Assembly (NCBI GenBank): GCA_033063855.1
Contig: CP093829.1
Span: forward strand, 13,919,537-13,983,536
Length of the DNA: 64,000 bases
Source of the DNA: Smittia aterrima
Taxonomy: Eukaryota; Arthropoda; Insecta; Diptera; Chironomidae
Direction: 5' to 3'
Below, in pieces: positions 1 to 14,700 of the stretch; the stretch's first letter is position 1; each line of letters begins with the position of its first letter. Below the pieces are notes generated by a model that saw only the letters and a list, made by a program, of their open reading frames with translations, made no database searches and had not been told where the DNA came from. A program made the position numbers and the translations under genes.

Positions 1-59
1 GAGCCCGTCACTGTTGGTGCAAAGAGATTGCTGGAAAAGTTGAAAGCAAAGAAGGAATG
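1..59 (+). CDS. C-terminal tail of an unidentified gene (partial)
   Basis: The window opens in an open frame that reads EPVTVGAKRLLEKLKAKKE and stops with TGA at 57-59. The stretch is clearly less AT-rich than the DNA after it, which suggests coding sequence. It lacks the start and is too short to assign. The robo exons begin at 824 with the third Ig domain, so the 5' robo exons must lie to the left. If this tail is real it belongs to a gene lying inside a robo intron on the same strand. It could also be a chance open frame. Confidence 0.35.
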
Positions 60-823
60 AATTGGCAATTTGCATACATTTGTGGTGCTCGACGAAGGCA
101 CTAGAGAGAAGTCGTTCAGAAAGCGAATGTTTTAGAAGTGATATTTTATGAGACAGCATAAAAGCTGTAAAAGCTAGCGCCAAATCTCATTGAAATTCAT
201 AAAAAAGTTCACACTTCAACCACCTAGAAATCGCATCTTAAAGCTTTTTAATTTCAAAGCAAACTACTTTTTTGAAAAGTTATTTTTTCATGCTTAAGTT
301 GAACTAAGACTCCAAAACACAAAAACCTTATTTTCTTCTTCATTAAACGAAAATTTATTGTTCGTCTCCGTAAAACTAAGTATAAAATTTAATGCCGACG
401 AAATAAGTTAATATTCTTGAATATGTAGAGCGAGCAGATTCATGATTGCAATCATCTCTCCGCAATTTGACGTAATTCAATATTCCAGACCGCCCCCGGA
501 TCTCTTTGACCCTTTGCAAGCGTAAATTTTAAACAGATAACAAGCGAGTCTTTTTGACTCCCTTCGACATACATATCTACCTCGATATTTAATTTTATTC
601 ATCAAAAATGCAAAATATACAGGCAAACTCGCCTTCAGACTTCTTTTACGATGTTTAGGCAGAGAATATTTTTAATGAAGTTTTCTTGATTTTGTCGGTA
701 GATAGGCCACTGGAAAAAAAATTCCGACTTCCTCGATTATTTTTATTCAAGCATAAAATTGCTGCTTTTAGAATAACTTTTGCATATAAATTAATCTTTG
801 GATAATCTTATTTTGTTTTATAG
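60..823. other. Non-coding, probably robo intron
   Basis: AT-rich sequence with no convincing exon. It ends in a pyrimidine tract and AG acceptor just before the first visible robo exon at 824, so it is most simply read as robo intron. Confidence 0.5.
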
Positions 824-3800
824 TAAAGCCTTCGTTCAAGAAAGTTCCAACGGATGCCAGCATTTTAGCTGGTCACACTGTGCAATTCTACTGCTCAGTA
901 GAAGGAGACCCCACACCTCAAATTTTGTGGCGAAAAAATGATGGAAACATGCCAGTTGGAAGGTAGGATATTTATTATGTCATGCTCTAAAGGTGCTCTC
1001 TCTATTTTGTATGAAATGTTGGGAGAGTTGTCTACGTTTTACTAGCTACCATCCTCGACTCTTTGAAGCTTAATCGATTTCATGATGTTAACCTTTTCTG
1101 AATGGTGTGGAATGTGAGCACAGTATTACTGAACAGCTATCGAGGTGCTCGGGGGAGTTGGTTGGAATGTCGAAGACGAGAATGAAACTAGGAGGGTCCG
1201 ACAACTGTAGCATGAATATCATGTTGTTTTACGTCCCGATCGTTATTTATTTATTTCCTGTTTTCCGTATTTTTTATAGGGCTGAAATTTTGGATGGAGA
1301 TAAAAGTTTGGTAATAAAAAATGTAGTCCCCAGCGACGAGGGAGTATATGTATGCGATGCCCAAAACAGTGTCGGCCAAATCACCTCGAAAGCTCAATTG
1401 GTTGTTAATTGTAAGTATTCGCTTTGCCTTCCCCACTGATTCGCCTCGCGATCAATTTTGTTTATTGTGGGGTCAATAGTTGAAATTGACTATCGATTTT
1501 ATAATGAAGCAATGAAAATTCGGTTTCATTACAATTTCAACACATTACCACTTCTTGATGTCATAAACAAAACAAGCACTTTGCTTGTGCGAATGTCCAT
1601 TATTTCCCAATTATAATCAAAGATAGCAAGCTCCTTACTCTTCCTTCATCGTAGCTTCCTTTTCACTAAAGATTCATGATGTGAAAAATTGTTGTTGTTT
1701 TAGTTCTGAAATGAGTTCCCTCGAGAGAAATTTTTCTCCATTTCAATCTAAGGAAAGCAATAAAACAGTAATTTTTCTTCTTAATCAAGAGCTTCTTTTC
1801 TGCTCCACGGGTTAACAGCTCTCGAGAAAGCTTTAATAAAATAAAATGTGTCATTACTTGGGGATAAATCCATTGCATGTTAGTGCTGAGCTTAATAAAC
1901 TTCTAATTAAAATTAATTAAGGCTCATCTTGATTAATTTTATTTGTAAAAATCTATGAAATTAATAGTTCTTCATTTCAAAATTTTTAATCTAATATTTG
2001 ATTAAAATTTAAATTTTCGCTGAAGCATAAACAGATCGACCTCTTTTTCCTAACTTTTTAAGCGTATTTTAAAAGAATATTACTCTATTCGAATCATAAT
2101 TAGTTTAAAACATTTGAAATTACGATCTCAATTTTTGCTGTGAAATGAACAGGAGGGGCCAAATACCTCATGTTGAAAGATGACACCATGTCGAAGATGC
2201 CAGAGATTAAACTTAATTGATCGATCCATCGTCATAAAATTTTTAATTATCTTCTATCAATTTCAAACAGCCCTGCCCGTTTTTCTGACAAAGCCACAAG
2301 ACACCAAGACTGGAATCAATGGTGAAGCGAAGTTTGAGTGCGTGGCGTCAGGGAACCCTCTTCCCTCTATATTTTGGACGAGGGAGGGTTCTCAAGAGTT
2401 AATGTTTCCGGAAAACTCCTACGGCCAATTAAGCGTTTCATCGGAAGGAACCCTTGAAATTCGCAACGCTCGTAAAGATGACGCGGGTTACTTTGTCTGC
2501 TCTGCGTTTAGTGTTGCGGGATCTGGAACGACTCGAGCTTTTTTGCAAGTGAGTAGAATTTAAATTTACTAATATGCCACGTTGAAACTGTTTCCGCATC
2601 CATAAACTCACTCATTCATTCCTAAAATCTAATATCATTGTAATTAAATCTTAACTCGAGCAAAAACCTCATGCTCATCTAACACGTTTCATGTTACTGC
2701 AGATATTTATTGCTCATGTGTGCCACGAGGGTTAAGTTCTCTCATTTGTATTCGAATGTAACGAAAAAGTTACCAAATCAGGCTTAAAGTTAATCAGTTT
2801 TCTTTGCTAGGCTAAAGTATTTTGCGTTAGGAATTTTCGCCACATTTAAAGAAAAACTAAGTCGACGTGGTTCTAGATGTTTGCGACCACAAACAAAAAG
2901 GATGTAATCATATTGTGCTTCGTCATTGTTTTTCTATCACATCGTTTAACACATCCGAGGTAGCAACAAAAAAAAAGCTTTTTACTCGCTGTCATCATGA
3001 TGAATTATTGCTTCTTATCGTAATGATTAAAGATCGTGAAGGGGGAATATGAAAATACATCCCATTCTTTATCAGAAATCCTAGTAAATCAACACATTGA
3101 TAACGCAAACTACTCACTGCCGACCAAATATTTTGATATGGCACACTTTATAAATATTTTTTCAGAGCTAATATTTATTTATAATTCTTCGCTTTCAGGT
3201 CACATCCGACGACGACATCCCGCCGCCAATTATACAAATAGGGCCTACAAATCAGACCCTCCCGAAGGGGAGTGTAGCAATACTTACGTGTCGGGCAGCT
3301 GGAAACCCTCAAATCAAGTGGTTCAAAGATGGCGTGCCAATACAGAACAAAGATAATAGCAAAAACCGTTTTGAAATTGTTCAAAGTGGTACACTTAAAA
3401 TAGATGGTAAGATATTTTTGCTTGAAAATTCCGCAATATTGTGGAAGGTTGTGCGGTGACCTTTCTCTACCTCATTCCATCGAAAACCCGCTGAGCTTGC
3501 TTGGGAACTCGCACAAAGATCTCAGAATTGATTACAAGAGAATGACCACGCAGTAATTGAAGCGTTTCTCATTGTATTTCTTTATGCGCAGTTTTGAGTT
3601 TCATTAAGGCACAAACCAAATTTTCTTATAAAATTGGTTTGGTCCTGAGCATTGCCGTCAGATATACTCAGAAAGCTATAAAAGAGAAAACTTTAAAAGA
3701 CGAAAAGTGGCCAAAGCTGGTTGTCAGAGACGGTCACAAAACACTCTGATTTGGTCGGAAATAAAAAGTATTTTTGTAATTCCACATACCATCGCTAATG

Positions 3801-6800
3801 AATTATAGTTATGAATGACGCAAATAAATAAAGCTGTGATTTTAAGCTGAACGAAGAAGCATGAAAGAAATGTCATTGTCAATTTAAGTCGTACACAAAC
3901 GTAGGAATGCTTTTCTTTGCCAATGCCTGATATTTTAAACTTGAAAGAAAACAAAGTAATCTCACTTTGCTTAATTTAAAAACTTTTTGCTTAAAAGAAG
4001 TTATTTTTATCTATCATTTTTATTGAAGATCTCGATCAGAATTAAAGAAAAGAAGATTGAGGTGAGATATTAGAAAGAACAGATTTTTTCAAGATGGCTA
4101 TACCCCCTTCTTTCCTTTTCGCTCCTTGAAAGCCACGGCTACCTTTTTTGGTGATCAGTAATAAGAAAAGGTTGAATGTTTTAGAAATAGTTTTCAATAT
4201 CGCCCTTTTACTTCTGTTCGTAAAATTAGCATTTTCATGACCACTAAAAGAGGGATTAAATACCTTTTCAGTTCCTTTCGAGTAGCCTTTAGTTCGAAAA
4301 GAAAAAATGTTTAATGGGATTAATTCAAAGATCCAATTCTCTTTTGGATAACAAAGACATTCAATTCGAATGATGTCGATTCTCACTATGAATGATTCGT
4401 TGCAAAATATGTAATTAAAAAATATTTTAAAACTCTGAGAGTTCATTTTTTTCATCTTCTTTAACTCGGAAACTCAAATTGCATTTTTATTTTCTTCATT
4501 CAATTTTCGCTTCATTTTCGCGCAAATGCAAGCAAACAAAGGGTGGATTCAACAACGGTAGCAAAAAAATTGTGCAGAAAAACATTTAGTGGGAGTCTTC
4601 AGAAAATCCAATTTTACGAGCTCTTCACAAACGGATGGATATTTAAATTCATTATTGCGCATTTTGATATAATTTTCTTTCGTTTTAAACGACTGAAAAT
4701 CGAAATGGAAAAGCTTTTTGTTCTTCTATATTTGCTTGTCTTTGTTCATACCTTCAATCCAATATGTGCTACATCAACACCAAGGGAAAATAATGTGAGA
4801 GATGGAAAGGAAAAGCCTTTAGCAGCGATAATTATTGGATGTGGATGTGATTTTTCTATCGTCTGGTGAAAAATGTTGATAAAAGCAATCTCTCGTGCGT
4901 TTGTTTGTTATCGCATGAGGGGTTGCATTATGCAAAAGTCGAGCATCCCGCCCAGACGGCTTTTGTTAGATTGCTCTCAAGCTGAGAAATTAATTTCCTA
5001 CTACTCCATGATGCCATGTTGCGGACCTTTTTATGTTTATTCGCTTGAGTGATGAATGAATGAAATTGATTTTTTGATTGAATATTAATTTCACCACTTC
5101 TCGTCTTCTTTTTTGCGTTCTATGTGAATAAATTGGAATATATTATGAGGAAGGGCTATAAGATTATTGAAAAAGTTTTAGTTTGCATGATTTTCCTCAT
5201 GCAAAATAAACGAGAAATCTAATAAATTTTATAGAGCACTCATTTCATACGCCTTTCTACTGAAAAAAAATCCAGATTCGAGAAAACATTAATATTCCTT
5301 TGTGATAGGATTCCTTTGATAATAATGTTGTCTTGCTTAAGGCATATTCGCCAAGACGCTTTGTTATTTTGAATATTCCCTTAGCGAAAATGTCTCTGCC
5401 TTGTTGCTTGCATTTACATTTACAATCAACAAAAGCGTACAGAAAGTAGAAATATTCTTGCTATTGATACTTTTCGAATTTCTGTATTCATTACGGTTCC
5501 CTTTTAACTCTTATTCTTTCCAGATTTACATCTTCAAGATTCCGGATTGTACACATGTACTGCCATCGCCGAGAGTAAAGAGACGTCTTGGTCTGCATCG
5601 CTTACGGTGAGTTGTGAAACTGCTGAAATTTGCAAATAAAATTAAACCGAAGTCCTTTTAATATGCATGAAGTTTATGCTGATTAAATATTCGCTTTAAA
5701 TGTCAGCCAGCCATTTTACTGTTGGAATCAAGCGCTGAGCCATATTAATTCGAGATTTCTCTTGCTTGTTTAATCAGGTTGAAAAGAGTTCTACAAGTGC
5801 TCTCTACCGAACGCCCGATCCAAGTACTTTACCATTACCACCCAATGAGATAAAGTTAATCAACGTCACTAGTTCGAGTATTACTCTTGCTTGGAATAAA
5901 GTGCAACACAAACAAGGAAGTTCGTCATTCATCGGATATTCAGTCGAATATTTCAGTTCTGATCATCAAAAAGGCTGGGTTTTGGCAGCTCAGAGAATAC
6001 CAAACAATATGGTCACGGTGAGTTCAAAATAAAAGCAATTTAGAAAGACGTCTTTTACTTGCTGAATCTCTTGCTTCATCACGAAACCTATATCATCCGT
6101 GCCGACATAGGCTTGCAAATGAGAGCAATCGCTAGTAATCAGTAATGTCGGCATGTGGATAATTAAAAAAAATTGTTTGTGCCATGAAAAAAACATTAAT
6201 CTTCATATCTCAAGAGGCTAACCCTCGACTTGATTTGTTGTTTAGTTTCACAAATGGATTTTTTTTTCTCCTCCTCTCAATTATGTCCAGATAAGCAACT
6301 TGAAGCAGTCAACTACGTATATGTTCATACTTCGTGCAGAAAATTCATATGGTCTTTCAATCCCATCTCCGGTGTCGGGGCCAATCAAAACACTGGATAC
6401 CAACAAAAGCATGATTCAGCCCAATGAATTAGCCTCAGCTCGAGCCTTCCTCAGCGGAAAGGTAAGTTTTCAGCTTTTATTTAGTTCGCAAGTCACATAA
6501 ATATTCGTACGTTTTTGTGCTCTGGGTAGAAGATCATAACTTAAATGTTTATTTTATTTTCCTTTCACTTGGAAATTTCTCATTTACGCCAGCGGTGGAA
6601 TAAACTTCCAGCAAAGTGTTGTTATTAAAAGCAATAAATAGCGCCTCCATTAGAGAGCATGATCATTTTTTCCTATTTCCGATGCTGCTGGAAAATGTTC
6701 ATGTGCATCTAACTGTGGAGACGCTGAAAAGAAAGACTAATGATTTATCATTCGAAGGAACGAAAGGAAACTTCCATTTTGGGGAGAAAATTTTGCTGTG

Positions 6801-9800
6801 GCTCCCGTTGAGTGCAAAATCAAGAGTGAGAGAAACGGCAGTTTCAATTCCACGTTTTCCATTTAGAAGAAACTTATATATCTAAGAGAACATTACAGGA
6901 ATGTATCCGGAATTTATTACCAAACTAATTTATAGATAGAAAAAGAGACCGTGAAACAGCGAGAAACGCATCCGTAAATTACGTCATTTACAGTAAACTC
7001 GTATCTTACTTTGACCCTTTCGTGATTTAGGAAGCAAAGTTTTCCGTGTCTGCTCGTATTAAAACGAATTGAATGTATAGCAGATAGGGAAGTAAATTAA
7101 TTTATCAAAGAACGGTGGGTTAGAGAGCCATTACGTGCGACGAAAATATATTAAAGGTTAAATTTAAACATCGCTCTTTGAAAATGTTCTTCCTAACAGA
7201 TGGAATTCAATAATTAGAGCAATTTAGCTAAAACATTTTTCATTTCACGTCGCTATGTTTCCTCGCTCACTGTGTGCAAGTGACGGGATTTTGATGGGAT
7301 GATGAAAACGTTGTAGCAATTAAGAGTGATTATGTTGCGATATCAGAGCCATAAATTATCTTTTTCGACAGCTTCCCAGCTCGGGTTTGATAATCTTCAG
7401 GATTTCTTGTGCCAAGCGTTGAGGCAATTTAAAAACGATGTTGTCTTTGGAGACTATTACATCACTTTGTGGGCAGATTAGCTTTTGGCGATGGATTATT
7501 TTCTTTCTAAAAATTCCCTTCGTTTTGCTTTCCCAAATAATATTATTTATGAGAAACCTTCGTCTTTCTACTGGTTGTTTTGTGCATGCAAGTGATAGAT
7601 TAAGAATCTTTCTAATGAGGGGTGGCAACTGACGCTTATGATGTGATATACGATTTCACAAGCAATCTCTTAATCTCTGAATTTATACGCCCAACGAAAA
7701 AGCAAACAGTTATTATTCACTTCAAAATAGAAGATGATTCAATATTTTTAACATGAACGTGAGGTGAACATGCACAGTAGAAAAAACTTCATCATCATCC
7801 ATAATAATAGATGTAAAACATGAACCTGACTGCCTGAAAAGAGATCAGCTACGAAAATGAGAAATAAAGTGAAATTTATGTTGACGATGCTTGTGCTTCG
7901 TACATTGAATTATTATTGCTTGTTGGAAGCGCTACAGAAGACTTGTGAAATTCACTTGATATATCACTGTATGCGATAGTGCGGAGATCAAATTGCAATT
8001 TCAGTCATGTACAAATTCGTTTCGCTTCGTTCGTTAGCTATTTTTAGCGTTGCCGTGCTTTGAACCTTATCACAGGAGTAAATGCACATAAATTTCAATT
8101 TTTTTTCAATTTCTCTCAGGCGAAAGAAACGATTGAACTCGGCAAAATTTAAACATTATATTCGATTATTTTAATAGCATTAAATGATTCCATTTGGTTG
8201 AAATGATTTTTCTTTAAACGCAAATATGTACTTGCTGCGGCCTCGAAAGGAATTTAAAAAATTAAAATCTTGAGTTTTCAACAAAATGATTGGAAAAACT
8301 TTGTAGTTTGCCTGAACGAATTTTTAAAAAAGATTTGAAGAAGAGTTATCCTCTTTTTTAAATATTAATCGTCTACAAAATTTATTCTTTTGCATATCTC
8401 TATATATCAGCAAATAAGAATACATGCAAATGCGGACAAGAATACGACGACTATGCAATTCTATTTGTTCAGACTTATGTCGAATTAGTTTTATGGCCAA
8501 ACATGAAATTTCGAAAAATATAATGTTCATTGAACAATTTCAAATTTGTTTTCACATGTTATAAAAATGGAAATGAAATTTGAGAAAACTTGAAATTCCG
8601 GATCTCTCAAGCTTGTGTTTAATTTAAATTGCACTGAAAATGGAATAATCCGTCGTCACCACAGAAGTTCTGATGCTCTCGCATACTTGAACGTGATTTA
8701 ATTTCTTTATGAAAAAATCGGAGAAAAATTCAATAAATTGAAAATTTCAATCAAATCATTCATTTGCTAAATGTTTTTTGAAATTGCAGGTTCTGGAACT
8801 GACAGATGCTCTGGCAGTCAATTCAACGGCAGTACGACTAGAATGGCATTTATTATTAAGCGATACCGAATATTACATTGAGGTAATTTACTGGAATAAT
8901 TTAATTGAATCCGCAATCCGACTTCTCAAACATCCATTTTTACTAACAATGCTTCTTTATTCCTCAGGGACTTTATATTCGTTACCGAGATCTGAATAGC
9001 GAAGTCCAAAGGTTCAACAGCGTAACGGTCATGAAACCAGACAGTGAAATTCATGATATTGGAAGCTTGAACAAATTCGCAAAGTATGAATTTTTCATTT
9101 CGCCATTTTATCGTTCAGTTGAGGGTCAACCGAGCAATTCTAAAATTGTTCAAACTCTTGAAGATGGTGAGTGAATTTTTAAATTAATTCGTGAATTTTA
9201 AACATGGTTTATGTGTCTTCCTTTGTTATTAGTTCCCACAGCTGCTCCGACGAATATTCAAGTGGGAATGTTGAATACAACATCAGGAGTTGTGAGATGG
9301 AGTCCGCCACCTCTGCAGCATCACAATGGAATTCTACTCGGATATAAAATTCAAGTTAAGGCTGGGAACTCTACGAAAATTTTGGCACAAATGACTTTAA
9401 ACTCGAGCACTTTATCAGTTGGCTTGCACAACCTAACAACAGGTGCTTCCTATAGTGCCCGTGTTGTGGCATACACAAGAGTTGGCGCTGGGCCATATTC
9501 CAAGCCGGTAAGTTTCAGTTTCAGTGTGTGTTTTCATTGCTAATATTCTGTGAACAATTCAATCAAATTTATTTTTTATCGAATATTTTTTCAGGTGGCC
9601 CTTGTCATGGATCCAGCCCTTTTAATTTCCTCTCCTCGAGCTCATCCGAGTGGCATTTCATCGGGAGAATCAATCCACGGTGACAGCATATTAAACGAAC
9701 CATGGTTTATGATCGTTATTGTCATCATCCTTGTCGTATTTCTAATTTCAACCGTATTCACGCTGCGCTTTCTTAATCGAAGGAGAAAGAATGTATCGAA

Positions 9801-11771
9801 GGGACTTCAACATCTCACTGGTGGGTCATTACGTCAATGTACATCATGTGTATTACTAATATAATAAGCCTTGTGTTTATCGAAAGCAGGAGCTGATAAT
9901 AAATTTTCGGATTTTAATGTGCGGAAATCCAAGGTTCTTCCTTCCGATAGCAATTGAAATATTAGTTACAAGGAATTACTTAATTCATAATATTTTGTTT
10001 TCGTTCACAGTACCAAGCGTTGTTAATAATGGCGACGTGATGATGAATATTAATGGGAAGGAAACTCTGTGGATAGACCGTGGATGGCGTACGGGCGATA
10101 TCGATAAGGATTCCGGTGTCAGCGGCATGAAGCTGTTAGAGAATTCCCAAATGTCTTCATCGCAAGGCAATTACACAGACTGTGGAACTGATTATGCCGA
10201 AGTTGATCCTCGGAATATGAGTACTTTCTACAATTGCCAAAAATCTCCAGATAATCCAACGCCGTATGCCACTACAATGCTGATTAACTCAATGCCACAA
10301 GAAATGTGCGGAAATCCAACTCATTCTCATTCCGAGCACGAAATTTGTGCTGGCGGCTCATCGGGGACATCAAGCTTACATTCGGATGGAAAGCAAATGT
10401 ACTGCATGCATTCCAAGCAATACGCTCCAGGTGAGAATTGTAATTGAGGGAAATGATTATGGTCTCAATGAGTATTGGTATTTTGATTATAGCTCCGACT
10501 AATTGGATAGATTTCCTACCCCCACCACCTCAACATCCACCCCCAACACCAATAACGGATGCAGCTTTCGTCTCCGGAATCATGAGTAATTGCAAGAAGT
10601 CAACATTAGGTTCCCGCAGCGGTTCTGGAATGTCGTCGAGACAGCCACAGTAAGTCTTTGAGAAATATAAATAATGCTGAATAAATCTCTAAAGACAGAA
10701 AACTTTTTAAACAGCATGAATATATCGCAGCCGTCTGAGTATAGCTATAATCATACGACTTCGTCGAGCAAAAATTCTTCAAATGGATTGCCATACCCAA
10801 ATAGGCCAGTTCCATTTCTTTGTCACGAATCTGCTATGAATCAACAGCAAGCATATAATCACATAATTCCTGGCTCATGCTGCCCCAATCAGCAGCAGCC
10901 ATTGATTAGCAGCGAACATATTTACTCCGAATACGAGCCATATCAGCATAGGAAGTTCGATTCAAGGTAAACATCTAGTCAGAGACTTGATTGATTCAGA
11001 TTAGTTTTCGATAGCGATAGATACGAATTTTGCTAAATGCGATTTTTTTCCTACAGATTGTGCGACAGCTATGACGCCCTTCCTAACTGTTCAAAGCAAA
11101 TCACCCCCACAGCGCTGAACAATCCGAGCTTTGGATCTTTAAGTTCTCAACCGATGATGAATGGCTCTAACGATAACTCTATTTACAAATGCTCGTCTGA
11201 TTGTTGTTCAATGGAGCGGCAGCAACGACATAATCATTTCCATTTTAATCATAGTGGAAGCAATAACAATAATAAACGAAAACAAAAGACTAAACATCAT
11301 CACCGACAGAACAATAAGAACAGCAATCAAAAACTTCAGCATTCGCCACAAGAGCTCCAATATCATAATCACAATGTAGCGACACCGCCGGATCAAAGTC
11401 ATGCCAATTATGAATACATAATGGGCGATGGTTCGCACTGTGACGAAGAAGAGAACTCTTGCAATTTGGGTAAAGTAACTATTTCGGAAAATGAAGAAAC
11501 TACCGAGCACGACGAAGACGACATTGGAAACAGCTATTCTTGCGACGATACTTTAACTGACGATGCTGTGCTATCCGGAGGCAACCAACTGCACCGCTGC
11601 GGAAATCATATCGTTGAAAACTCAAAAGTAAATAGTCGTGGAAGCGGGGAAAGTGGAGATGGCGAGACTAGCTGCTCGTGTAGCGACGAATCTTGTGTCT
11701 ATGAGGAACCACCTAGTCATCCAATACAAGTGAATAAAAATCAAATCATAAGAGTTGGCGAAGAGAATTAA
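824..11771 (+). CDS. robo: Roundabout (Robo) axon-guidance receptor, 5' part missing
   Basis: Single-pass receptor for the midline repellent Slit. Fifteen exons join into 1194 codons in one frame: 824-962, 1280-1410, 2271-2548, 3199-3406, 5524-5606, 5778-6017, 6291-6461, 8790-8882, 8968-9166, 9233-9507, 9595-9820, 10011-10430, 10493-10649, 10715-10966, 11057-11771. In order they encode Ig3 (first visible residues KPSFKKVP), Ig4 (ASGNPLPSIFWTREG), Ig5 (AAGNPQIKWFKDG), three fibronectin III domains, a membrane helix near 9705-9765 followed by RRRK, and a cytoplasmic tail. The tail shows a CC0-like TDYAEVD, a CC1-like PTPYATTML and a CC2-like FLPPPPQHPPPTP, the last a typical Ena/EVH1-binding motif. 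No CC3 polyproline block is visible. The tail then becomes rich in Asn, His, Gln and Ser with acidic runs. CC2 points to the fly Robo1 type rather than Robo2/3, which lack it. Ig1-2 and the signal peptide lie outside the window. Confidence 0.93.
6462..8789 (+). other. Largest robo intron in the window
   Basis: A 2.3-kb intron between exons of the fibronectin region, bounded by GTAAG and TTGCAG. Open frames inside it are short, use AT-rich codons and show no family signature. No nested gene or repeat was recognised. Confidence 0.7.
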
Positions 11772-14700
11772 AAGCGTTGAAAACTTTTGCGATAAAACGC
11801 AAGTGGCACGGCGAGAAAAAGAAGATTATTATTTTTCGTTCTCCGCTGGGGAAAATAAAATGAGAAGATAGGAAGAAGTTTATCTCCTTCCAAAACATTG
11901 ATTGTCTTGTTCCGTCAAGGAGCGACAACAACCTTCTACTTCATCTCGCACACCAAAAAAGAAGACTGAACACAAATGTTCTTAAGATAAATTGGATTGC
12001 TTGTTAATGCTACTTTTCAAGTCTTCTTCCCTTTGTTTTTTGGAGCGTGAACAATAGTAAAAATGAACCTAATAAAAACCGGAAAATCCCTGTTCATTAT
12101 TTCACACACAGCAATGTCTTGATGAGCAATGATATAAAATTTTCTTAAACGCAAACAGTGAGCTATAATTTTTCATGATTCTCAGAAGATTCATGTTTGA
12201 AATCATGAGATGATGAATTGGCGCCTATTGTCCGTAAGATCGCGATAAAAGAAATCGTTTTTAAAGATTCATAAAGTTGTATGTCGTATTGAAGGGTTCC
12301 ATAAATAAATTCGACATGCGATGGTGTGCTTGGTTAGCAATTTTCGAAAAATAAAAATCTTTTTAATCTTCAATCCTCGCTGATATTAACGCCTTTGCTT
12401 TGCATCTCTTAAATCTTGGACCTAAAAATGTTTAATGAAAAAATAACCATATGGCAAAAAATTAGTTTGTTTCAAATTTTCAAACTATTATTTTTCATTT
12501 AAAAGCTTTGATTTCATCGCTAAGTGTAAATATTATTTGAAAGTTTTGAAAATGGTTAAAGTGGGCAAATAGAATCTGTGATATTTTTTTATAGTGTGAT
12601 AAAACTGTGTAGGTTGCTGATATATTCCTTTTTAAATTGAGGATTTTACGTTCAATTCCTTGTTTAAACTTATCTCAGCCTCATCAGTTTTCAGTAGTCA
12701 TTCGATTATATTATATTTTCTGTCCAATGGATTATTTATTAATGCAAAAACCCACCAAAAATGAAAACATAATTGGCCGCAAAATCGCAAAAATATTGCG
12801 TAAATCAGCGGCAGGATGAAATTTCAATTCAAATGAAATCAGCAAAAATTAAGAATGAATGCAATTAATTTTCTCTGCATACGCGCAAAAAAAATTGTAA
12901 AAATATGTAAATAATTTTTTTTACTGAACATAAATTAATTAACCAAACTTGAAGCAATATACAGTTTTTCGATATAGATTTTTCCTCTCAATCTCACCGC
13001 AGTTTATTTGCGGATTATCATCATGAAAAATAAGAGCCTCCAAATGTGGGCTGCTTACATGTTATCGAATGAACTGACAGATAAAAATATTAAAAACTTT
13101 GCAATCACCTTCCGATGAGTCTAAGCTGATAAAAGATGAGTATTTGAAAATAACTGAAAAAATAACGTGTAACATCAGTAAAAATTAGGAAATCACATTC
13201 AGAAAATCTGTGTTCAGTTTTTAACATTTGAAGAAGAAAAATAAAAATTGACTTTCATTAATAACTTAAAAGTTTTACTTATTTTAACTACAAGCACAAC
13301 TTTTTCTTGGGATTTCCTTTTAAAATTTCAGCGTCACCAGAGATAGTGCAAACTTTCAAATGCGGTAGAGACAGAAAAGCATTTGAATAAAGTATACGAG
13401 GTTCGAAACGTGATGTGAAAACTAATTTTCATTAATGCGCATGCAGATGAACTGTCGGCACGATCCAATATGTGTGGCTTAAATCTGCGAGACGAAAACT
13501 GCTATTTATATTTCTTATCCGGCTTTAGTTGTTGTAGCTCATCGCCAAATTAACTTCTTGCTTAAAGTAGAAACAAAATATCACTAAATACGCACTCAGG
13601 CTCTAGGGATAAAGACTTTGCTCAACAAACATAAAAACTTTTCCATTATCTCCTCAGTTGACGCTACATGCTTAAGTATCTTTATTTATGACATTGTTGT
13701 TAACATAGTCCCGAAAAGCACTTCGACGAAATTTTCCGTCACAAGTAAGAACAGATGAAGAGTAGTTTCAGAGAGATGAAACAAAATTAAATGGAGAAAT
13801 GCCACACTCTCATGAAACCTCAAAATATTTCAAGAGTGTTGCATATGCATTCTGCTTCCGGAAGAGGAACGTTGGCAACGTTTCTCTGTTTGACTGCGTT
13901 TGTAAGAATACTGAAAAGAAATAACAGTCTCTTGTTTCATAAACGACAATAAAAGTGACCATTGTCTTTTAGCGCATACATTTATCTTTGAAAAGAAATG
14001 CATAATCAGAAAACAAAAGATAATCAATTGAACATATTCATTCATCGTATTAAAAGATTTTTTATATATTTTCACAATACGTATCTATGCTAAAAGAATT
14101 GAGAAAAACCTGATTTAGGTTCATCGAGCAGAACAACAAAAAAACTCTCTATTAAACATTTTTTCTCTTAAAAAGAATCTGCAATAAATTTGCCATAGGC
14201 ATAAATTTAGCTTTCATTATTCTCTCGACTCTTTGTTTTTAAAGCGAAGCAAGGAAAGAGAAACGAAGAGTTTTGTTAAATCTTAAAATAAATTTTGTTA
14301 TTTAGTTTTAAGTTCATTATTTAACAGTTTGTGTTTTGCATCCAAGTATCGAAGTATATTCTACAATTTCTATCCAAAAAAAATTGTATCTCGAGCGGAA
14401 AAGATTTTTTTAACCAGCACAAAGAAAACCAAATATGTACCAAAACTCAATTTCTTTTAAAGATTTATGTAAACTTCCTCTGTCTATAAACATCCCACCA
14501 CATAAAAGAAACGTTACTAACCTAAATTGCATCTGCTCCGTAAGTATACGTTACAAGAATTGAGTCAGCAATGAGTAAAGCGGATAACAAAGTCAATAAA
14601 ATAATTGATTTAATTGAATGCTTTCAAAATAAACCTTGGTAGATGGATTTTTGTGGATTTTTCTCAGATAGAAAAGTCAGCTGCATCAAACTTGTTTTGT

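Noticed and set aside
4042..4455. 137-codon minus-strand frame inside a robo intron
   Set aside because: AT-driven composition with no recognisable domain or conserved motif and no splice support; probably chance.
11208..11510. Minus-strand frame opposite the robo tail
   Set aside because: Its hydrophobic composition is the mirror of the Asn/His/Gln-rich coding strand; it is a shadow.
13380..13420. GGTTCGAAAC resembling a tRNA T-arm
   Set aside because: No matching acceptor stem, anticodon arm or A box in the surrounding sequence.
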